Assembly (NCBI GenBank): GCA_947625885.1
Contig: CANQQA010000013.1
Span: forward strand, 1-62,296
Source of the DNA: an uncultured Bacteroidales bacterium
Lineage (GTDB): Bacteria; Bacteroidota; Bacteroidia; Bacteroidales; UBA11471
Direction of reading: 5' to 3'
Length of the DNA stretch: 62,296 nucleotides
Shown: positions 39,046 through 47,529 of the stretch, piece by piece
Layout of the letters: every line of letters starts with the position of its first letter
Position numbering within the stretch: the first letter of the stretch is position 1
Translations under genes and position numbers: made by a program
The notes under the pieces: generated by a model
Told to the model about the DNA's origin: nothing
Databases searched by the model: none
The model's input: the letters and a program-made list of their open reading frames with translations, nothing else

Positions 39046-39076
39046 ATCGGGACGCTTCGGCGTCCCGATTTTTTTT
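39046..39076 (+). terminator. Terminator of the glycogen pair
   Basis: ATCGGGACGC and GCGTCCCGAT form a ten-base-pair stem with a TTCG tetraloop, followed by eight T in total. Confidence 0.93.
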
Positions 39077-39130
39077 GTCCGCAGCCGGAGGCATCGCAAG
39101 GGAAAAAGCGTGCGTCCGGACACCGGCAAA

Positions 39131-39166
39131 AACGAATGCCGCCCGAACGACAGTCGTTCGGGCGGC
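39131..39166 (-). terminator. Terminator of the rhamnogalacturonan lyase gene
   Basis: GCCGCCCGAACGA and TCGTTCGGGCGGC form a perfect 13-base-pair stem with a three-base loop. On the minus strand it is followed by TTCGTTTTTG. Confidence 0.75.
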
Positions 39167-39192
39167 GCATCTATCAAAAGATTATCGGGAGT

Positions 39193-42100
39193 TTACTTTT
39201 TGACCAACTTGCGGGTGTAGATGCCGTCGGAGGTCGTTACCGAAAGCGTGTACACGCCGGCGGGCAGTTCGCCGAGTCCGCTGATAATCAAGGGCTCGCT
39301 ACCCTCGATGTAGTAGCTGCGATTATAGACTTCGGCGCCCGCCATGTTGGCGATGACGAATGTTGCCATTTCATTGGAAACGCCGTTGAGTACGATGCGG
39401 GTATAGTCATCGACAACTGTCGGATATACGTTCACGCGCTCGGTTGCCGATACGGTGGTTTCGTCGATGCCGGCAGCCTTGTGCTCTTCGTACATCTTCT
39501 TGACCTTAGCGGCGCTCAATGCACCGGTGGAAATCGTCAACTCGTCCAACGCACCTTGATACGGCGTATTGAAATTGACATTGCAATTGCCGATAACCAT
39601 GTCTTCCGTCTCCGATATATCGCCGGTCTTGTCGGTGGTTGAGCCAACCTTTTCGCCGTCGATATACATGATTATCTCTTTGCTCTCCACATCGCGCACG
39701 CAGGCAAGGAAGTGCCAACGGTCGTCGAAATAGTCCGAAGCGGGAACGTCGATATTCGTTTTCGTCTTATCGTCGTCGATACCGAACGTGAGATTATTGT
39801 TCTTATATTGTATGCCAATCCACTTGCCGGTCGCTCCGGTTGCCGAATTGGCTGTATGACTGCCTTTGTGGAACAGATACCAGTCGATGTCGTTGCCACC
39901 CGACGATTTGAACCACAAGGTGATAGAGAAAGAAACATTCCCCAATTTCAAATCGTCGTAATGCGGCTGCACCATATACCCTTTGTCTCTTTCCGGCAAC
40001 AAAAGCGCACCACCTTGTACGCCGGCAGTCCACTCGGGGGTAAAATCGACAGCTTCTGCCGAACCGGAAATTTCGTTTTGGGCAGTCGTGCCCGATGTTT
40101 CGTCGAACTTGAAATGCGCCACTCCGGTGATAATCGCTTTCTCCCGCACGGTTATCGTACCCGACTGCGAAACATTCGTACTGCTTCCGACGGTGGAAAG
40201 GGTATAATTATATGTACCTTCTTTCGTCGGCGTGCCGCTAATCATTATCGTACACTTCTCTTTATCGACTTCGGCAGTTACTCCTTCGGGCAAACCCGTA
40301 GCCTCCATGCTTTCGGCATTTGTCCACTCGTAACCGAACGGCACTATCTCCTCCTCTATTTCAAGTGTTTGATCGAGAGTGCCTTTACCAAGTTTCTTCA
40401 AACGAGCGCCCGTCTTGTCGGTTCCGTCGCCTATGTAATATCCCAAGTGGGGAGGCTGGTTATATGCCACATTCTGCCACGCAATGCCCATGCGATAGAT
40501 GTGGTCGTGCATGGGGGTAACCATGCGGTAGGGAGAGTCGTAAGTCGTTGTAAACACGAGCAGCGACGACGAATCGTTACCATTCCACAACACCAGCTCC
40601 TCCCGCCAGTCGCCGAAAAGGTCGGCTTGCAAGTTAGGTGTGCACTTGGTGGTGTTGCACGTACTGGCTTTTTGATAATCCGACACGGTGAATATGTTGG
40701 ATGCCTTCTTACTGCCGGAATTCCATTTTTCGATATAATTGATATAATTATTCTTAATTTTTTCGTCGTATTTACCATCGAACAACTCATCTTGCAGGTC
40801 GCCGTCCCAATAGATGCGGAAATTGACTGACGGACGATTTTTCGAACTAACAACCTGTCCCTGACAATCATAGACATTGCCGTTGGCACTACTCCAAAAC
40901 TCGAAGCCGCGATGATTAGCATCGATATCGGCAGCAATCCCACGCCCGACATCGGTTCCGGTATGTTCACCATGCAAAATTTCACCCGTTCTCGCATTGT
41001 GCATCTCAAAACCGTACGCTGCAGATTTATCTTCATGGGGAGAAAATACTTCGAGATCTTCGGTATTCGGGTCGAGGTCGGAAAAGTGTATGGCGTCGCC
41101 GTGTCCCCGTCCCGTGCGGTAAAGCAGCGAGCCGTCATGGTCGATGGCGCAGGCGCCGTAAATGATTTCGTCGCAGCCGTCGTAATCGACATCGCCGACG
41201 GAGAGATTGTGGTTGCCCTGTCCGTAAGCATCTTTTCCGGCAGTGGCAGAATCGTGCATCCACCTTTGCGTTAATTTTTCACCGTCGAAATCGTAAGCCA
41301 CCAACGTTGTCCGCGTATAGTACCCGCGACACATGACAAGGCTCGGCTTTACGCCGTCGAGATAAGCGATGCAAGCCAAAAAACGATCGACACGGTTTCC
41401 ATAGCTGTCGCCCCAAGCGCCGACACTTCCGCGCGGCGGGTTGTAGGCAACGGTGGCAAGCTCGGCGCCCGTTTCGCCGTTGAACACGGTCAGATATTCC
41501 GGTCCGCTAAGTATATAGCCCGACGAATTGCGATAATCGGCATTCGGGTCGTCATTGTTCATCAATACGTTTTTTCCTTTTCCATCGACCGTCCCCGGCG
41601 CCGTCTTGCAGGCGACTTCGGCTTTGCCGTCGCCGTCGAGGTCATAGACCATAAACTGCGTATAGTGCGCACCGGCGCGTATGTTCCGTCCCAAGTCGAT
41701 GCGCCACAACTGCTTGCCGTCCATTTCATAGCAGTCGAGGTACACATTGCCCGTATAGCCGGCTAAGGAATTGTCCTGCTGATTGGAAGGGTCCCACTTC
41801 ACGATGATTTCGTAATCGCCGTCGCCATCGACATCGCCCACGCTGCAATCGTTGGGAGTATAGGAATATTCTTCCCCATCGGGATAGTCGTATTTTACTT
41901 TATTACGGGTACAGGAATACGGCGGCGTAATACCGGCGGCGGGACGGTTCAACGGAATTTCCTTGTAGATATTTTCCCAAACCTTTCCGGCGGCAACGCG
42001 CTCTACCGGCTCGCCATCGACAAGAGTTTCGACTTCATATTTGGAAGAGACGCTTCCGCCCGTATCGGTATAGTTCGTTACGGTAGTGAGCGGCTCCTCA

Positions 42101-42360
42101 TTCAGCTTGGTGCCGTCGCGATAGACATTGAATGCCGTACTCGCCTTATCGGTTTCGAGAAAGCGCCAACTGATGAAAATTCCGTCTTTCTTTTGTCCTT
42201 CGCTTTTCGACATCCTCACGGCTACGACACCGCGCGAAAGCTCTTCCGTTTGCGGCAATTCCAATTCCTGTGCCGTCACAAGCAGCGGAAACAGCAGCAG
42301 CAACGCTCCCGTCCCTATTTTACGATAAATACGCATATATAAAGAATTATTTGATTTCAT
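39193..42360 (-). CDS. Secreted rhamnogalacturonan lyase (PL11) with LamG-like and sorting domains
   Basis: 1,055 residues (1,047 if translation starts at MRIYRK, 42336). A signal peptide, GALLLLFPLLVTAQ, precedes an FN3-like domain and the eight-bladed PL11 propeller. The propeller has repeated calcium-binding DxDxDG motifs: VGDVDGDGDYEIIVKWDP, VYDLDGDGKAEVACKTAPGT, VGDVDYDGCDEIIYG. It ends near residue 650. A putative Ig domain, a LamG/concanavalin-like domain at about 750-950 (AHFKFDETSGTTAQ..., WFKSSGGNDIDWYL) and a type A sorting domain (VNVYPTVVDDYTRIV...GVYTLSVTTSDG) follow. It cleaves the rhamnogalacturonan-I backbone of pectin outside the cell. It is monocistronic. Confidence 0.92.
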   Translation of the reverse strand: MKSNNSLYMRIYRKIGTGALLLLFPLLVTAQELELPQTEELSRGVVAVRMSKSEGQKKDGIFISWRFLETDKASTAFNVYRDGTKLNEEPLTTVTNYTDTGGSVSSKYEVETLVDGEPVERVAAGKVWENIYKEIPLNRPAAGITPPYSCTRNKVKYDYPDGEEYSYTPNDCSVGDVDGDGDYEIIVKWDPSNQQDNSLAGYTGNVYLDCYEMDGKQLWRIDLGRNIRAGAHYTQFMVYDLDGDGKAEVACKTAPGTVDGKGKNVLMNNDDPNADYRNSSGYILSGPEYLTVFNGETGAELATVAYNPPRGSVGAWGDSYGNRVDRFLACIAYLDGVKPSLVMCRGYYTRTTLVAYDFDGEKLTQRWMHDSATAGKDAYGQGNHNLSVGDVDYDGCDEIIYGACAIDHDGSLLYRTGRGHGDAIHFSDLDPNTEDLEVFSPHEDKSAAYGFEMHNARTGEILHGEHTGTDVGRGIAADIDANHRGFEFWSSANGNVYDCQGQVVSSKNRPSVNFRIYWDGDLQDELFDGKYDEKIKNNYINYIEKWNSGSKKASNIFTVSDYQKASTCNTTKCTPNLQADLFGDWREELVLWNGNDSSSLLVFTTTYDSPYRMVTPMHDHIYRMGIAWQNVAYNQPPHLGYYIGDGTDKTGARLKKLGKGTLDQTLEIEEEIVPFGYEWTNAESMEATGLPEGVTAEVDKEKCTIMISGTPTKEGTYNYTLSTVGSSTNVSQSGTITVREKAIITGVAHFKFDETSGTTAQNEISGSAEAVDFTPEWTAGVQGGALLLPERDKGYMVQPHYDDLKLGNVSFSITLWFKSSGGNDIDWYLFHKGSHTANSATGATGKWIGIQYKNNNLTFGIDDDKTKTNIDVPASDYFDDRWHFLACVRDVESKEIIMYIDGEKVGSTTDKTGDISETEDMVIGNCNVNFNTPYQGALDELTISTGALSAAKVKKMYEEHKAAGIDETTVSATERVNVYPTVVDDYTRIVLNGVSNEMATFVIANMAGAEVYNRSYYIEGSEPLIISGLGELPAGVYTLSVTTSDGIYTRKLVKK

Positions 42361-42497
42361 GGCAGTTATGCAAAGAAACTTGATAAAATGGAGGCTGTTT
42401 CTTTTATTTTGATATTTTTCATTACGATTTTGATACCGTCAAGTAAAATTAACTTTTCCCTGTCCGGCAGAAACCGTTTCTTTTTCAGGCAAAACCG

Positions 42498-43340
42498 TCA
42501 GCGGCAAAGGCTTTTGAGCCACGCGATTTCTTCGCTCCAGCGCTCTTCGTCGGGCGTTTCGAGAATCAACGGAATGCCCTCGAAACGGACGTCGCGCATG
42601 ATGCGCTCGAACAGCGGCGCCCCCAACTCGCCCTCGCGCAGCACCTCGTGGCGATCGACATGAGAGGCAAGCCCTTTCTTGGAATCGTTGATGTGCATAC
42701 CCCGCAGGTATTTCAAGCCCACGATTTCGTCCAGCTGCCGGAAAGTCTGCTCGAAGCCTTCGGGAGTTATCAGGTCGTAACCGGCGGCCAGCGTGTGGCA
42801 GGTGTCGATGCAGACGCCGACACGGCTTTTGTCCTCGACCTTGTCGATGATGTATGCCAGATGCTCGAACAGGAAGCCCACGTTGGAGCCTTGCCCCGCC
42901 GTGTTTTCGATGACCGCCGTAACGCCCGATGTCTTGTCGAGCGTCCGGTTGATGGACTCGGCGATGCGGTCGAGGCAAGCCTCGACGGAGATTTCACGCA
43001 GGTGCGAACCCGGGTGGAAATTCAGCAGCGACAGCCCCAACTGTTCGCACCGCTGCATTTCGTCGAGAAATGCGGCGCGCGACTTCGCCAGCCCCTCTTC
43101 CTGCGGGTGTCCCAGATTGATGAGGTAACTGTCGTGCGGCAGTATCTGCGCCGCCGTGTAGCCGTATGCCGCACACCGCTCCTTGAAAAGTTGTATGCTC
43201 TCTGCCGACAAGGGCGACGAAAACCACTGACGCTGATTTTTCGTAAAGAGCGCGAAAGCCGTCGCTCCTATCCGATGCGCATTTTCGGGGGCGTTTTCCA
43301 CACCGCCCGTCGCGCTGACGTGTGCACCGATGTATTTCAT
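42498..43340 (-). CDS. nfo: Endonuclease IV (AP endonuclease)
   Basis: 280 residues, the family length. Zinc-site motifs are [57 protein letters not shown] and [18 protein letters not shown]. It cuts the backbone 5' of abasic sites and repairs oxidative 3' ends. It has its own minus-strand promoter at 43362-43369. No clear terminator is seen in the 137 bases between its stop and the PL11 gene. Confidence 0.96.
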   Translation of the reverse strand: MKYIGAHVSATGGVENAPENAHRIGATAFALFTKNQRQWFSSPLSAESIQLFKERCAAYGYTAAQILPHDSYLINLGHPQEEGLAKSRAAFLDEMQRCEQLGLSLLNFHPGSHLREISVEACLDRIAESINRTLDKTSGVTAVIENTAGQGSNVGFLFEHLAYIIDKVEDKSRVGVCIDTCHTLAAGYDLITPEGFEQTFRQLDEIVGLKYLRGMHINDSKKGLASHVDRHEVLREGELGAPLFERIMRDVRFEGIPLILETPDEERWSEEIAWLKSLCR

Positions 43341-43361
43341 ATCCGAATTTTTGTTTCAGGG

Positions 43362-43369
43362 CAAAGATA
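43362..43369 (-). promoter_or_regulatory. Promoter -7 element of nfo
   Basis: The minus strand reads TATCTTTG, with a TTG about 18 bases upstream, 21 bases before the ATG at 43340. Confidence 0.6.
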
Positions 43370-43488
43370 ATAAATCTCCGCCATATCGCCAAGACTTTGC
43401 GCCGTAACTCCGACCTCGCGCAAAACGCCGTGCCGGCACTCTTCCCCTCCTTTTCACCCAATCGGGACAAACATAAATATTGTTAAAT

Positions 43489-43513
43489 ATAGTACTATGC
43501 GATACAAGGTATC
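43489..43513. promoter_or_regulatory. Twin palindromes, likely PadR operator
   Basis: Two perfect palindromes lie side by side: ATAGTACTAT (43489-43498) and GATAC-AAG-GTATC (43501-43513). They cover the -33 region of the promoter whose -7 element is at 43525. Autoregulation by the PadR protein encoded downstream is inferred from position. The rest of the 317-base gap between nfo and padR shows only the two promoters and a direct repeat of TCCGACAG. Confidence 0.5.
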
Positions 43514-43524
43514 TGAATAAACAA

Positions 43525-43532
43525 TATATTTG
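43525..43532 (+). promoter_or_regulatory. Promoter -7 element of padR-pspC
   Basis: TATATTTG matches TAnnTTTG, leaving a leader of about 120 bases before the ATG at 43658. Confidence 0.5.
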
Positions 43533-43657
43533 CAGCGGATTCCGACAGATGGGAACAGAATCGGGAAGTTGGGGCGCAGCGATGTCCGGCTTCTCCGTTT
43601 TCTGTAAGGCGAATCCGACAGTCATTGTTCAACGAAACCGCATATAAAACGACCGCC

Positions 43658-43990
43658 ATGATAAAAGAAAATCTAAGTTCGCAAATGCGCAAAGGGGTAC
43701 TCGAATATTGCACCCTGTTGCTGCTGAATCGCAAACGGGCGTATGCCTCCGACATCATCACGCGACTGAAAGATGCCCGGCTCATCGTCGTGGAGGGTAC
43801 GATTTATCCGCTGCTCTCCCGCTTGAAAAACGACGGGTTTCTGACTTACGAATGGGAAGAGTCGCCGCAGGGTCCGCCGCGCAAGTATTACACGCTGACC
43901 GACAAGGGGCGGGAGTTTCTCGTCGAACTGGAAACGGCATGGAACGACCTCAACGAAAGCATCGCGCACCTGAAAGAAAAAACCTTATAG
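43658..43990 (+). CDS. PadR-family transcriptional regulator
   Basis: 110 residues. The winged helix is typical of PadR: LEYCTLLLLNRKRAYASDIITRLKDARLIVVEGTIYPLLSRLKNDGFLTYEWEESPQGPPRKYYTLTDKGREFL, with the G-T-(I/L)-Y-P-(L/A)-L-x-R-L recognition-helix signature. A single C-terminal dimerisation helix follows. It is followed at 25 bases by a PspC-domain gene, a pairing common in Bacteroidota, where PadR probably represses the pair. ATG 43658 is chosen because the in-frame upstream residues do not fit the family. Confidence 0.92.
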   Translation: MIKENLSSQMRKGVLEYCTLLLLNRKRAYASDIITRLKDARLIVVEGTIYPLLSRLKNDGFLTYEWEESPQGPPRKYYTLTDKGREFLVELETAWNDLNESIAHLKEKTL

Positions 43991-44015
43991 TCATTTATAA
44001 AAAACAGATATTACA

Positions 44016-44756
44016 ATGGAAAAGAGTTCTATTTTCAATTTGGGCGGCAACGTGTGCTACATCGACGAAGATGCCGTCAAGGTGTTGCAGGATTACCTGC
44101 AACGGCTGCGGGAACACTTCGGCGACACGCCGGCAACCGACGAGGTGATGAACGACATCGAAGTGCGCCTGTGGGAGCTGTTCAACGAACGCCGGCGCTA
44201 CGGTATGCAGTCGGCTACGCTCGCCGACGTAAACGAAGCCATCGCCATACTCGGCAAGGTGGAAGATTTCGGCGAAATCGCCGATGAAAATACCGATGCC
44301 GAACAGGGGGAAAAGGATAAGGAAAACGCTGCCGCAGAAAACGAGCAAACGAACAACGCGGAAGAACGGCAGCCGATTCTCAAACGCAAACTCTACCGCG
44401 ACAAACTAAACGCGGTATTCGGCGGCGTGGCTGCGGGAATAGCGGCATTCTTCGGCATCAACGCGATATGGGTGCGCTTGCTTTTCATACTCTTTTTCCT
44501 CTGCTACGGAGGCGGCATACTGCTCTACCTGATTATGTGGCTCGTCGTGCCCAAAGCTCGCACTACGGCACAACAGCTCGAAATGCAGGGCATCGCTCCT
44601 ACTGCCGAAAACATACACCGCTACGTAACCGAGCAGGGAAGCGTGCGCCAACCGCGCAAAGAAATGAGCGGCTGCCTGATTACTGCTATCGTCGTATGCG
44701 TAATATGGTTAGGTATCGTCATCATCTGCATAACGACATTGTTAGCTTACCGTTAA
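44016..44756 (+). CDS. PspC-domain membrane protein
   Basis: 246 residues. The N-terminal ~100 residues form a soluble helical domain (EDAVKVLQDYLQRLREHFGDTP...), then an acidic Glu/Asn linker. The PspC domain is KLYRDKLNAVFGGVAAGIAAFFGINAIWVRLLFILFFLCYGGGILLYLIMWLVVPKA, with two helices. A final helix, CLITAIVVCVIWLGIVIICITTLLA, ends the protein. PspC domains sense envelope stress in phage-shock systems. Partnering with PadR suggests a transcriptional output distinct from the E. coli pspF system; this is inference. Confidence 0.88.
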   Translation: MEKSSIFNLGGNVCYIDEDAVKVLQDYLQRLREHFGDTPATDEVMNDIEVRLWELFNERRRYGMQSATLADVNEAIAILGKVEDFGEIADENTDAEQGEKDKENAAAENEQTNNAEERQPILKRKLYRDKLNAVFGGVAAGIAAFFGINAIWVRLLFILFFLCYGGGILLYLIMWLVVPKARTTAQQLEMQGIAPTAENIHRYVTEQGSVRQPRKEMSGCLITAIVVCVIWLGIVIICITTLLAYR

Positions 44757-44771
44757 GCACCTTTCTATACG

Positions 44772-44810
44772 AAAAAACAGCGCACCCGTTTTTCGGGTGC
44801 GCTGTTTTTT
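44772..44810. terminator. Bidirectional terminator between pspC and thrC
   Basis: AAAACAGCGCACCCG and CGGGTGCGCTGTTTT form a 15-base-pair stem with a five-T loop, A-run on the left and T-run on the right. Confidence 0.92.
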
Positions 44811-44822
44811 ATATCGTTTCGC

Positions 44823-46127
44823 CTATCGACGGTTGAGCAGATAGCGCTTGAAATGTACGAAATCGGAGGGCAGCGGTATGCTCTGTTTCGTACCCTGCAT
44901 AAAGCGCTGCAAGGTGTCGGGTATCGCCACGCGCTCGCCGATAATCGGCTCCACGCGGTCGATGAATTTCGCGGGGTGCGCCGTTTCGAGGAATACGCCC
45001 GTCTCGCCGGCTTGCAATCCCTCTGCCAGCGCACGATAGCCGCAGGTGCCGTGCGGGTCGAGCAGGTAATGGTGGCGGCGGTAGACGTCGGCAAGGGTTT
45101 CCCGTATCTGTTCGTCGGTATAGGCGGCGCCGGAAATATCGGCGCAAACGGCTTCGTGCGAACCGCCGTAAAGGTCGAGCACGCGGGCGAAGTTGCTCGG
45201 CGCGCCCACGTCCATCGCATTGGCAAGCGTCGGCACGGAGGGTCGGGGCGAATATTCTCCCGTGCGCAGGTATTGATAGAATATGTCGTTCCGGTTGTTG
45301 GCGGCGATGAAGCGTTTTACGGGCAAGCCCATGCGTTTGGCGAAAAGCCCCGCCGTAATATTTCCGAAATTGCCGCTCGGCACGCATATCACCACCTCGC
45401 GGGCAGCGTCCTGTTTTTCGAGCTGCGCATAGGCGTAGAAGTAGTAAAACGCCTGCGGCAGGAAGCGGGCGACGTTGATAGAGTTTGCCGACGTGAGCGC
45501 CATCTTGCGATTAAGCTCTTCGTCCATAAAGGCATTTTTCACCAGCGCCTGACAGTCGTCGAAAGTACCGTCGATTTCGAGCGCGGTGATGTTTTTGCCC
45601 AGCGTCGTAAACTGCTTTTCCTGTATTTCGCTGACTTTTCCTTTCGGATAGAGTACATAAACGTGTATTCCCTCGACATCGAGAAATCCGTTTGCCACCG
45701 CGCTGCCGGTATCGCCCGACGTGGCGACGAGCACATTCACCTCACGACGCCCCTCTTTCCGTATGAAATATCCCAGCAGCCGCGCCATAAACCGCGCGCC
45801 GACATCTTTGAACGCCAGCGTCGGACCATGGAAGAGTTCGAGGCTGTATATGGAGTCGTGCACCCGCACTAACGGGACGTCGAAACGGAGCGTGTCGTAA
45901 ACGATGTTTTTGAGAATATCCGCCTCCATATCTTCGCCGAAAAAGGCTTCGGCCACGATGAACGAAATTTCCTGAAAAGACATTTCGCCCATGTTGTGGT
46001 AAAAGGCGGGAGGCAGGGTTTTGATGCGCTCGGGCATATACAAACCTTTGTCGGGTGCAAGCCCACGCACGACGGCTTCTTCGAGCGTAGCGGCAGGCGA
46101 TTGCTTATTGGTACTGTAATATAGCAT
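44823..46127 (-). CDS. thrC: Threonine synthase
   Basis: 434 residues. PLP-enzyme landmarks are LELFHGPTLAFKDVGARFM with the Schiff-base Lys, LVATSGDTGSAVANGF, SANSINVARFLPQ and CVPSGNFGNITAGLFAKRMG. The N terminus YYSTNKQSPAATLEEAVVRGLAPDKGLYMPE matches the E. coli-type enzyme. It converts O-phosphohomoserine to threonine. A 172-base gap with its own promoter separates it from apgM upstream on the same strand. Confidence 0.95.
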   Translation of the reverse strand: MLYYSTNKQSPAATLEEAVVRGLAPDKGLYMPERIKTLPPAFYHNMGEMSFQEISFIVAEAFFGEDMEADILKNIVYDTLRFDVPLVRVHDSIYSLELFHGPTLAFKDVGARFMARLLGYFIRKEGRREVNVLVATSGDTGSAVANGFLDVEGIHVYVLYPKGKVSEIQEKQFTTLGKNITALEIDGTFDDCQALVKNAFMDEELNRKMALTSANSINVARFLPQAFYYFYAYAQLEKQDAAREVVICVPSGNFGNITAGLFAKRMGLPVKRFIAANNRNDIFYQYLRTGEYSPRPSVPTLANAMDVGAPSNFARVLDLYGGSHEAVCADISGAAYTDEQIRETLADVYRRHHYLLDPHGTCGYRALAEGLQAGETGVFLETAHPAKFIDRVEPIIGERVAIPDTLQRFMQGTKQSIPLPSDFVHFKRYLLNRR

Positions 46128-46200
46128 GATACGATTTCAAAAATTTGTGCGGACGGCATTTTGCCGTTTCATAGCGAACATTTTGCCGCCCGTCTTAGCG

Positions 46201-46233
46201 CAAAGATAAACATTTTTATCGAATATCAAAAAA
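46201..46233 (-). promoter_or_regulatory. Promoter of thrC
   Basis: On the minus strand TTTG (46230-46233) and TATCTTTG (46201-46208) are about 20 bases apart. This gives thrC a promoter separate from thrA-apgM. Confidence 0.65.
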
Positions 46234-46299
46234 AATGTATCAAAATTCCATTTTTCTTGTCGTGTCGGTGAACCGGTTGTTTTTTGCCGTGAAATACCG

Positions 46300-47517
46300 T
46301 TACTTTCCGGGTGCGGCGAAAAGCGCCTGCATGAATTGGTCGCCCGAAAGCGTACCGTAGTAGCCGCCTGCCACACTGAACTCGTCGTACTTCTGCACGG
46401 CGTCGGGCGCCTCGCCCGGCTTGTAAATGACGAACGGTATCGCTGCCGCCGTGTGGGTGCGGAGCCGGCAGGGCGTCGGGTGGTCGGGCAGCAGGGCGAT
46501 GGTGAGCGGCTCGCCGAAAGTGTCGGCGGCATCGAGCAGCGGCTGCAATATGCGGTGGTCGAGGTATTCGACTGTCAGCTTTTTGAGGTCGGCATCGCCT
46601 TCGTGCCCCGCCTCGTCGCTGGCTTCGACGTGCAGATACACGAAATCGTCGGTGCGCAGCGCTTCGATGGCGGCAGCCGCCTTGCCTTCGTAATTGGTAT
46701 CGTAAAGACCGGTGGCGCCGGGCACGGCAATGGGACGCAGTCCGGCATACACGCCGATGCCCTTGATAAGGTCTACCGCCGAAATGACCGCCCCCCGCCC
46801 TATTCCGTAGCGCGCCGAGAGCGTCGCCATGCGGGGCTTGTAGCCGGGCGACCACGGCCAGATGCTGTTTGCCATATCCTTGCCCTGCTCTTTGCGGCGC
46901 AGGTTTACGGGGTGCAGCGGGAGCAGCGTTTGCGAGCGCAGAATCAGGCTGTTGAGCAGCGCGGCGGTCGGCTCGGCTGCGGCATCGAGCGGACGCACGA
47001 GCACGTCGCAAAAAGGCGTGCCGGGCACGTCGTGCGGCGGGGTGCATTTGAGGGCTTTGTTGCCGCCTTTGATTTTCAGCAGGTGGCGGTACGAAACGCC
47101 CGGAAAGAAATTCACCGCTCCGCCGCCCAGCTCTTTTTGCAGGTAGGCTATCAGTTCTGCCGCCTCCTCGTTGGAAATATGTCCTGCCGAGTGGTTTTTT
47201 ATTTTGCCGTCTTCGATGCAAATCAGGTTGCAGCGCATCGCCATTTCGTCGGAGGCGATGTCGATGCCCATGCTGGCAGCTTCGAGCGAGCCGCGCCCTT
47301 CGAATACCGTCGGCAAGTCGTAGCCGAGAATCGCCATGTTGGCAATTTCACTGCCCGGCTCGAAACCGTCGGGCACGGTGTTGAGGCGGCCGCAGCGACC
47401 GTGCGCCGCCAGCCAGTCCATAGCGGGCGTATCGGCAGCCTGCAAAGGAGTCTTGCCGCCCAATGCGGGTATCGGCTCGTCTGCCATACCGTCGCCCAAA
47501 ACGATAATGTATTTCAT
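46300..47517 (-). CDS. apgM: ApgM-type phosphoglycerate mutase / proposed homoserine kinase
   Basis: 405 residues of the alkaline-phosphatase superfamily, archaeal-type cofactor-independent phosphoglycerate mutase branch. Metal-site motifs are IIVLGDGMADEP, the nucleophile region around PGSEIANMAILGYD, FVYLHVEASDEAGHEGD and LLPDHPTPCRLRTH. Its position between thrA and thrC, with no classical thrB in the operon, is the reason such proteins carry the TIGRFAM name proposed homoserine kinase. From sequence alone I cannot tell which reaction it catalyses. The gene starts 12 bases after thrA. Confidence 0.88.
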   Translation of the reverse strand: MKYIIVLGDGMADEPIPALGGKTPLQAADTPAMDWLAAHGRCGRLNTVPDGFEPGSEIANMAILGYDLPTVFEGRGSLEAASMGIDIASDEMAMRCNLICIEDGKIKNHSAGHISNEEAAELIAYLQKELGGGAVNFFPGVSYRHLLKIKGGNKALKCTPPHDVPGTPFCDVLVRPLDAAAEPTAALLNSLILRSQTLLPLHPVNLRRKEQGKDMANSIWPWSPGYKPRMATLSARYGIGRGAVISAVDLIKGIGVYAGLRPIAVPGATGLYDTNYEGKAAAAIEALRTDDFVYLHVEASDEAGHEGDADLKKLTVEYLDHRILQPLLDAADTFGEPLTIALLPDHPTPCRLRTHTAAAIPFVIYKPGEAPDAVQKYDEFSVAGGYYGTLSGDQFMQALFAAPGK

Positions 47518-47529
47518 GTTTCCGATCTT

